47,743 nt of DNA from CAWUKT01 sp963923035 (lineage in GTDB: Bacteria; Bacteroidota; Bacteroidia; J057; JADKCL01), in NCBI GenBank assembly GCA_963923035.1, contig CAWUKT010000054.1:1-47743 (forward strand), written 5' to 3'. The notes beneath the pieces are model-generated. The model did no database searches and was not told the origin of the DNA. It saw only the letters and a program-made list of their open reading frames with translations. Made by a program: the position numbers and the translations under genes. The first letter of the stretch is position 1. Every line of letters starts with the position of its first letter. Positions 43,284 to 47,743 of the stretch are shown here, piece by piece.

Positions 43284-44261
43284 ATGAGTTCGAAGTCCAT
43301 TTTTCCTTCCTCCGTCCCGCTCCGATTGCCAGTGTGGGTGATGGTCTTGATTGCCTACTGTGCCATCTACACCGGCGCTTGGGGCTGGGTCATGCTCACC
43401 GATCCCCAGGCCTATTTTGACTTCGCCAACATGTCCCCCGAGTTGTTCCCTCCGTCAACCGCCTTCTGGGGCTGGTTTGGCCTGTCGGGCTTGTTGTTCT
43501 ACGGCCTTTACCTCGTCCCCTCCGTCCACCAACGCGCCCCCGGGTACGCCATCTTTTGCACCATCGCGTCGCTGGCGGGGGTGATCATCACGGCCTACCA
43601 CCTGATCTGGGGCACCCTGACGGGAAGCATGGCGGCCATTCACCTGTCCGGCGACCTGGCCGGCACCATTGGATTTGGAGCGGCGGCCTGGCTCGACTAC
43701 GCCGTTCGACGCGACCAACGCGTCGATGGGCTGTATTTCAAAGGAGGCCGCTTGGGAGACATCTCGAAAAAGTTCACCACTTCCCGGGGCATTTCCCTTT
43801 ACGACCTCACCCAACAAAAAGAAACCCTGATTGTATTCCTGCGCCATTTCGGCTGCACCTTCTGCCGGGAAGCCCTCGAAGATGTAGCCCGCCAGCGGAA
43901 CCAAATCGAATCCGAGGGCAAGACCATTGTCCTCGTCCACATGGTCGACCTGGACACTGCGGCCAAGCACCTCACCAAGTATGGACTCGCCGACGCCCAC
44001 CACATCAGCGATCCCGACAAGGAGCTGTACGCCGCATTCGAATTGAAACGGGGCCGTTTGGGGCAATTATTTGGCTTGCCGGTATGGTTCGAAGGATTTC
44101 GGGCGGGTATTTTGCAGGGACACCTCGTGGGGAAGGAAACCGGAGACGGCTTCCAAATGCCCGGCACGTTTTTGGTGCAAGGAGGAAAAATCAAACAAGG
44201 ATTTCGAAATGAGAAGGCTTCCGACCGCCCGAATTACTGCCGGGTCGGGGAATGCCAGTAG
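43284..44261 (+). CDS. Membrane-anchored peroxiredoxin-like (SelL/AhpC-TSA_2-type) protein
   Basis: 325 residues from ATG 43284 (the frame is open upstream over the DUF2256 gene). Residues about 10-150 form four hydrophobic segments (LPVWVMVLIAYCAIYTGAW, WGWFGLSGLLFYGLYLV, APGYAIFCTIASLAGVIITA, AGTIGFGAAAWLDY). A thioredoxin-fold domain follows with Cys191-T-F-Cys194 (LRHFGCTFCREALEDVA) and a characteristic long tail (LPVWFEGFRAGILQGHLVGK, FLVQGGKIKQGFRN). Members of this peroxiredoxin-like group reduce hydroperoxides or act in redox signalling; the exact role here is not known. It is placed at the end of the photolyase cassette and is convergent with rpe (3-bp gap). Confidence 0.8.
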   Translation: MSSKSIFPSSVPLRLPVWVMVLIAYCAIYTGAWGWVMLTDPQAYFDFANMSPELFPPSTAFWGWFGLSGLLFYGLYLVPSVHQRAPGYAIFCTIASLAGVIITAYHLIWGTLTGSMAAIHLSGDLAGTIGFGAAAWLDYAVRRDQRVDGLYFKGGRLGDISKKFTTSRGISLYDLTQQKETLIVFLRHFGCTFCREALEDVARQRNQIESEGKTIVLVHMVDLDTAAKHLTKYGLADAHHISDPDKELYAAFELKRGRLGQLFGLPVWFEGFRAGILQGHLVGKETGDGFQMPGTFLVQGGKIKQGFRNEKASDRPNYCRVGECQ

Positions 44262-44264
44262 GAA

Positions 44265-44924
44265 TCAGTCCCGATTTCCGGCCGCTTTCAGCTTGGCAAT
44301 CATAGCACTCGGGTCTTCCGCCTTGAAGACCGCACTTCCAGCCACCAGCACATCTGCGCCCGCTTCAAACAACTTGGAAGCGTTGTCCGCATTCACTCCA
44401 CCATCCACTTCAATCACAAACTGGTTGTGCTGCCGTTGCCGCATCCGCGCCAGGCGAATGATCTTGGAATAGGTATTCTCGATGAAGCTCTGCCCGCCAA
44501 ATCCCGGATTCACCGACATCACCAGAACCAAATCCACCATGTCCAGGACTTCACTCAGTTGTTCCGGCGGCGTGGCCGGATTGATCGACACCCCCGCTTT
44601 CATGCCCGCCTGTCGAATTTGACCCAGCACCCGGTGAAGGTGGCGGTTGTTTTCGTGGTGAACGGTTAGCACATCCGCTCCACAATCCCGAAAAGCATTC
44701 ACGTAGCGGTCGGGACCTTCGATCATCAGGTGCACGTCGAGCGGCTTCCGGGCGTGGCGCTGAATGGCCTTCAGCACCGGCATCCCAAACGAGATATTCG
44801 GCACAAAGTTGCCATCCATCACATCGCAGTGAATCCAATCACATTCGCTGCCATTGAGCATCTCAATGTCGCGTTGCAGGTTGCCGAAGTCGGCGGAGAG
44901 GACGGAGGGAGCTATCAAACCCAT
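44265..44924 (-). CDS. rpe: Ribulose-phosphate 3-epimerase
   Basis: 219 residues, full length for the family. It interconverts ribulose 5-phosphate and xylulose 5-phosphate in the pentose-phosphate pathway, in the cytosol. Matches are IAPSVLSADFGNLQRDIEML, HCDVMDGNFVPNISFG, HLMIEGPDRYV, VMSVNPGFGGQSFIE and IEVDGGVNADN, with the metal-binding His, Asp and Asp residues in place. It is 38 bp after hemB on the same strand, so probably co-transcribed; no functional link is known. Confidence 0.97.
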   Translation of the reverse strand: MGLIAPSVLSADFGNLQRDIEMLNGSECDWIHCDVMDGNFVPNISFGMPVLKAIQRHARKPLDVHLMIEGPDRYVNAFRDCGADVLTVHHENNRHLHRVLGQIRQAGMKAGVSINPATPPEQLSEVLDMVDLVLVMSVNPGFGGQSFIENTYSKIIRLARMRQRQHNQFVIEVDGGVNADNASKLFEAGADVLVAGSAVFKAEDPSAMIAKLKAAGNRD

Positions 44925-44962
44925 AGCAGAAGTATTGATGATAAGTGAGATTCAAAGAAGGA

Positions 44963-45934
44963 TCAGCCGCGGTACAATTCCGCGAACTGCTTGGCGAAAT
45001 AGGTGATGACGATGTCCGCCCCCGCCCGGCGAATGGCCAGGAGCATCTCGTTCATGATGGCCTCGTCGTCGAGCCAGCCATTCTGGGCTGCAGCCTTGGC
45101 CATGGCATATTCGCCGGAGACATTGTAGGCCACAATGGGCAACGGAGTCGCGTCCCGCAGTTCCCGAATGATGTCGAGGTAGGGGAGGGCTGGTTTCACC
45201 ATGAGGTAATCGGCCCCTTCCAGCTCATCCAGCTCCGCCTCGATCAGCGCCTCCCGGCGGTTCGCCGGATCCATCTGGTAGGTCTTCTTGTCGCCTGCCT
45301 TGGGCGCCGAGTCCAGCGCATCCCGAAACGGCCCGTAGAAAGCACTTGCATACTTCGCCGTATAGCTCATGATGCCTACATCCGTGAAGCCCGCATTGTC
45401 CAGCGCGGCCCGCATGAAGTCCACGCGGCCATCCATCATGTCCGAGGGACCGAGGATATCCGCCCCGGCTTCCGCCTGCGCCACCGACATCTTCGCCAGA
45501 ATTGGCAGGGTCGGATCATTCAGGATTTGGCCGTCTTCCACGTAGCCGTCGTGGCCATCGCTGCTGTACGGGTCCATCGCCACATCCGTCACAATCGTGC
45601 ACTCCGGAAACGCCTGTTTGGCCCGCCGAATGGCATCCAAATAGAAGTTCTGAGGATCGTAGCTGTACGTCGCCACCTTGTCCTTGTGCTCCTCCGGCAC
45701 CGCCGGGAACAGAACGAAATTGTTCAGGCCCAATTTCAGGCAGGCTTCCATTTCTTTCAGCATCAGATCGATGCTGTACCGGTTGATCCCGGGCATAGAG
45801 TCAATCGCAATCTGCTGATTGGTGCCGGGCAGGATAAAGAAGGGGTAAATGAGGTGATCAGGTGAGACGGTTGTTTCCCTGACCATGCTGCGGATCGCAG
45901 CGGAACGGCGGTTGCGGCGGGGGCGTCGGTTCAT
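44963..45934 (-). CDS. hemB: Delta-aminolevulinic acid dehydratase (porphobilinogen synthase)
   Basis: 323 residues from ATG 45934; an upstream ATG-containing extension to 45973 is unlikely because an exact -7 box lies between. HemB condenses two 5-aminolevulinate molecules. The Schiff-base lysines lie in SYTAKYASAFYGPFRDA and YLMVKPALPYLDII. The metal loop reads TDVAMDPYSSDGHDG, with Ala/Asp at the positions that are cysteines in zinc enzymes, so this is the zinc-independent, magnesium-type form (known of the family). Together with hemF it supplies haem for the respiratory cluster. Confidence 0.97.
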   Translation of the reverse strand: MNRRPRRNRRSAAIRSMVRETTVSPDHLIYPFFILPGTNQQIAIDSMPGINRYSIDLMLKEMEACLKLGLNNFVLFPAVPEEHKDKVATYSYDPQNFYLDAIRRAKQAFPECTIVTDVAMDPYSSDGHDGYVEDGQILNDPTLPILAKMSVAQAEAGADILGPSDMMDGRVDFMRAALDNAGFTDVGIMSYTAKYASAFYGPFRDALDSAPKAGDKKTYQMDPANRREALIEAELDELEGADYLMVKPALPYLDIIRELRDATPLPIVAYNVSGEYAMAKAAAQNGWLDDEAIMNEMLLAIRRAGADIVITYFAKQFAELYRG

Positions 45935-45938
45935 GCCG

Positions 45939-45946
45939 CAAAGGTA
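45939..45946 (-). promoter_or_regulatory. -7 box TACCTTTG before hemB
   Basis: Exact TAnnTTTG on the minus strand, 4 nt (CGGC) before ATG 45934. No good -33 TTG was found at the expected distance. Confidence 0.45.
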
Positions 45947-45949
45947 CAC

Positions 45950-45987
45950 AAAAAGGCACGTCCCGGCCACCATTGGCGACCGGGACG
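45950..45987 (-). terminator. Intrinsic terminator after rpoD
   Basis: On the minus strand CGTCCCGG/CCGGGACG (45980-45987 with 45959-45966) form a perfect 8-bp stem, followed by TGCC and five T residues (45950-45954). It ends the rpoD message just before the hemB promoter. Confidence 0.85.
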
Positions 45988-46009
45988 CGATAATTTTTAT
46001 AGGGGAGGA

Positions 46010-46876
46010 TCAGCCCAGATAGGCCTTCAATCCCTTGCTCCGCGAAGTATGGCGGAGACGACGGATGGCTTTCTCCTTGATCTGGCGGACCCGCTCGCGG
46101 GTCAGATCAAAGGTCTCGCCAATTTCTTCCAAAGTAAGAGAATGCTCGACGCCGATGCCGAAGTAGAGGCGGATCACTTCCGCTTCCCGTTGGGTGAGGG
46201 TGCTGAGGGCACGCTCGACTTCCTTCGACAGGGACTCGTTCATGAGGCCATTATCGGGATCGGGCTCTTCCTCGTTTTCGAGGACATCCAGGAGGCGGTT
46301 TTCCTCGCCTTGCACCAGCGGTGCGTCCATGGAAATGTGACGGCCAGAAATTTTGAGACTGTTGCGGACCTCACTCTCGCTCATGTTTTCCAGGGCCTCC
46401 GCGATTTCGCTCGGAGAAGGCTCCCGCTCGTACTGCTGTTCGAGTTTGGAAAAGGTCTTGACAATCTTGTTCAGGGCGCCGACCCGGTTCAGCGGGAGGC
46501 GGACGATTCGACTTTGCTCGGCCAGGGCTTGGAGGATCGACTGGCGAATCCACCACACCGCGTAGGAAATAAACTTAAATCCACGGGTTTCATCGAATCT
46601 TTTGGCGGCTTTGATCAGTCCGAGGTTGCCTTCATTGATCAGGTCGCCCAGCGACAGGCCCTGATTTTGATACTGCTTTGCCACGGAGACCACGAAACGA
46701 AGGTTGGCCTTGGCGAGTTTTTCCAGGGCCAGTTGGTCACCCTCCCGAATCCGACGTGCAAGCTCCACCTCGTCTTCCGGGGTCAACAAGTCGACCTTCC
46801 CAATTTCTTGCAAGTACTTATCGAGCGATTGAGACTCCCGATTCGTGATCTGTTTACTGATTTTAAGCTGTCTCAT
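46010..46876 (-). CDS. rpoD: Primary sigma factor RpoD/SigA, short Bacteroidota type
   Basis: 288 residues, lacking region 1.1 and the long non-conserved region of the E. coli factor, as usual for Bacteroidota. Region 1.2 begins SLDKYLQEIGKVDLLTPEDE; region 2 has LRFVVSVAKQYQNQGLSLGD and FDETRGFKFISYAVWWIRQ; region 3 has QSRIVRLPLNR; region 4.2 has LTLEEIGETFDLTRERVRQI. It directs RNA polymerase to housekeeping promoters with -33 TTTG and -7 TAnnTTTG, of which several candidates occur in this window. Confidence 0.97.
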   Translation of the reverse strand: MRQLKISKQITNRESQSLDKYLQEIGKVDLLTPEDEVELARRIREGDQLALEKLAKANLRFVVSVAKQYQNQGLSLGDLINEGNLGLIKAAKRFDETRGFKFISYAVWWIRQSILQALAEQSRIVRLPLNRVGALNKIVKTFSKLEQQYEREPSPSEIAEALENMSESEVRNSLKISGRHISMDAPLVQGEENRLLDVLENEEEPDPDNGLMNESLSKEVERALSTLTQREAEVIRLYFGIGVEHSLTLEEIGETFDLTRERVRQIKEKAIRRLRHTSRSKGLKAYLG

Positions 46877-46883
46877 AGGCTGG

Positions 46884-46891
46884 CAAAACTA
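46884..46891 (-). promoter_or_regulatory. -7 box TAGTTTTG before rpoD
   Basis: Exact TAnnTTTG on the minus strand, 7 nt before ATG 46876. A CTG lies 19 bp upstream at the -33 position, one mismatch from TTG. Confidence 0.45.
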
Positions 46892-46904
46892 TTTATTGTT
46901 TTAT

Positions 46905-46917
46905 GGACCTCAGGTCC
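46905..46917. promoter_or_regulatory. Palindrome GGACCT-C-AGGTCC upstream of rpoD
   Basis: Perfect 6-bp arms around a single C. It overlaps the -33 region of the putative rpoD promoter, so a bound protein could control rpoD. Confidence 0.4.
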
Positions 46918-46945
46918 GGTGATGCTTTTAGTGTTTTTGCTTCGA

Positions 46946-46958
46946 GCCCCGATGGGGC
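46946..46958. other. Hairpin GCCCC-GAT-GGGGC upstream of rpoD
   Basis: Perfect 5-bp arms with a 3-nt loop between the sigma-4-like gene and rpoD. On the minus strand it is followed by CGAAGCAAAAAC, not a T-run, so it is not a clear terminator. Confidence 0.4.
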
Positions 46959-47116
46959 ATAGACCGCGTAAGTTGAGTAAATATTAACAAAATAAATGAA
47001 AAAGAAGAATCGAAAGAGATGTTTTATCCACTTTCAGAGGGATTTTTGGCAGGTTTTGAATTTTTCCCGACTGACACCCATCCAAGGATTCTCCAATTGC
47101 CATTTCCCCTCCCTTC

Positions 47117-47518
47117 TCATTCCAATACAAAGAGCCAAAAGACCATGCGGCGGAGCGTTCGGTTGATCTTGAAATGAACAAAGACGCTCCCGTAATCCAG
47201 ATCGTCCTCCAACTCCTTCACTGTCATCCGTTTCGCCCCCTCGATCCCCAACAGATGAACCAAGATATACCGCTCCCGCTCCGTAAGCCTCTCCAGAACC
47301 TGTCTCACCCGATCCCCCGGAGTCTCCGCCTTTGTCCTCCTTTCCACGACCAATTCCGCCGCCTCCACCAAGGCTTCCAATCCCCGCGCTTTCACCTCCT
47401 CCAACCAATGCTGCTCCTCCGGCGTCAGCTCCTGAAATGTCCGGCTCGGATGCGGAGGATACACCTGCGGAAGGGCTTCTTCATCGCTTTCGTTCCCGTG
47501 AGAATCAAGGTGCTGCAT
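47117..47518 (-). CDS. Stand-alone protein with sigma region 4-like C-terminus
   Basis: 133 residues, cytosolic, acidic N-terminus (DSHGNESDEEALPQVYPP) and a helical middle. The C-terminal 52 residues align without gaps to region 4 of the neighbouring RpoD: LERLTERERYILVHLLGI against LSTLTQREAEVIRLYFGI, followed by MTVKELEDDLDYGSVFVHFK against LTLEEIGETFDLTRERVRQI, with about 12 identities. The expected recognition helix is poorly conserved and the end is hydrophobic (RRMVFWLFVLE). There is no region 2, so it cannot be a normal sigma factor. It could be a DNA-binding regulator or a polymerase-binding anti-sigma-like protein (inference). A good promoter box lies 52 bp upstream. Confidence 0.6.
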   Translation of the reverse strand: MQHLDSHGNESDEEALPQVYPPHPSRTFQELTPEEQHWLEEVKARGLEALVEAAELVVERRTKAETPGDRVRQVLERLTERERYILVHLLGIEGAKRMTVKELEDDLDYGSVFVHFKINRTLRRMVFWLFVLE

Positions 47519-47570
47519 TTACAAACCGTATTGGCGAAATCTTTATCTACTCGTCCAGTTGAGAGGAGTA

Positions 47571-47578
47571 CAAATATA
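47571..47578 (-). promoter_or_regulatory. -7 box TATATTTG for the sigma-4-like gene
   Basis: Exact TAnnTTTG on the minus strand, 52 nt before ATG 47518, giving a conventional leader. No matching -33 TTG was seen. Confidence 0.5.
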
Positions 47579-47743
47579 GCCGAGAATGAATTACCGGAGA
47601 AGGGGAAGGGGGCAGATCCTGGCAGATTGGAGCTAAAGCAGTTGGGGGAGTTGGAAAATGGGGGCGGTCCCCTCGCTCACGCTCGGGTCGGTCCCTCCGG
47701 CAGTCGCTCCGCTCACGCGGGAGCTCCACAATTGCCTCCGACA

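Noticed and set aside
47640..47743. GC-rich words resembling a mobile-element end at the window edge
   Set aside because: Only about 100 bp are visible; no terminal inverted repeat, transposase or duplicate copy can be shown.

Overview
The window looks like a chromosomal segment of a Bacteroidota bacterium, most likely a marine Saprospiria/Lewinella-like lineage (the placement to class is my inference). The support is a complete alternative complex III (ActABCDEF) plus caa3-type cytochrome oxidase locus, Bacteroidota-only families (DUF1573, probable DUF4905, the long form of IspG), a short primary sigma factor without region 1.1, and repeated matches to the Bacteroidota -7 promoter consensus TAnnTTTG.

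Layout. 1-786 is non-coding, pyrimidine-rich and repetitive. 787-1746 encodes a small putative HNH nuclease toxin with an N-terminal F-x-L...PVQR tag. 1867-8296 holds a steroid 5-alpha-reductase-like membrane protein, an SDR oxidoreductase, IspG (isoprenoid MEP pathway), a TonB-dependent-receptor-like protein and a TMEM220-type membrane protein. 8640-26683 is one 18-kb co-directional respiratory cluster: ActA-F (menaquinol:acceptor oxidoreductase), cytochrome c-CoxB fusion, CoxA, haem A/haem O synthases (CtaA, CtaB), two subunit III-like proteins, a subunit IV-like protein, the copper chaperone SCO, a DUF420 (CtaM-like) assembly protein and a small CPMC-motif membrane protein. It encodes a full electron path from menaquinol to oxygen together with cofactor assembly.

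26759-32387 contains hemF, a DUF1573 protein, a class III-type PPK2, a DUF4905-like protein, kdsB and a lipoprotein. 32457-37832 is a single 1791-residue protein that resembles cargo of extracellular contractile injection systems: the same F-x-L...PVQR tag, long amphipathic helices, a tape-measure-like stretch, a duplicated TMG-x-H module and an acidic tail ending in a nuclear-localisation-like basic cluster. 38259-39984 has DUF2752, a papain-like secreted protein and an SDR lacking the catalytic tyrosine. 40102-44261 is a light/oxidative-damage cassette: DASH cryptochrome, iron-sulfur (6-4) photolyase, a tiny DUF2256 zinc-finger gene and a membrane-anchored peroxiredoxin-like protein. 44265-47518 on the minus strand holds rpe, hemB, rpoD and a stand-alone protein resembling sigma region 4.

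The points most worth a second look are the two tagged toxin/effector-like proteins with no injection-system structural genes in view, and the repeated placement of a TAnnTTTG box 3-7 nt before start codons (SRD5A-like, SDR, hemF, papain-like protein, hemB, rpoD), which predicts leaderless or nearly leaderless mRNAs. No rRNA, tRNA, CRISPR array, insertion sequence or phage gene was recognised.
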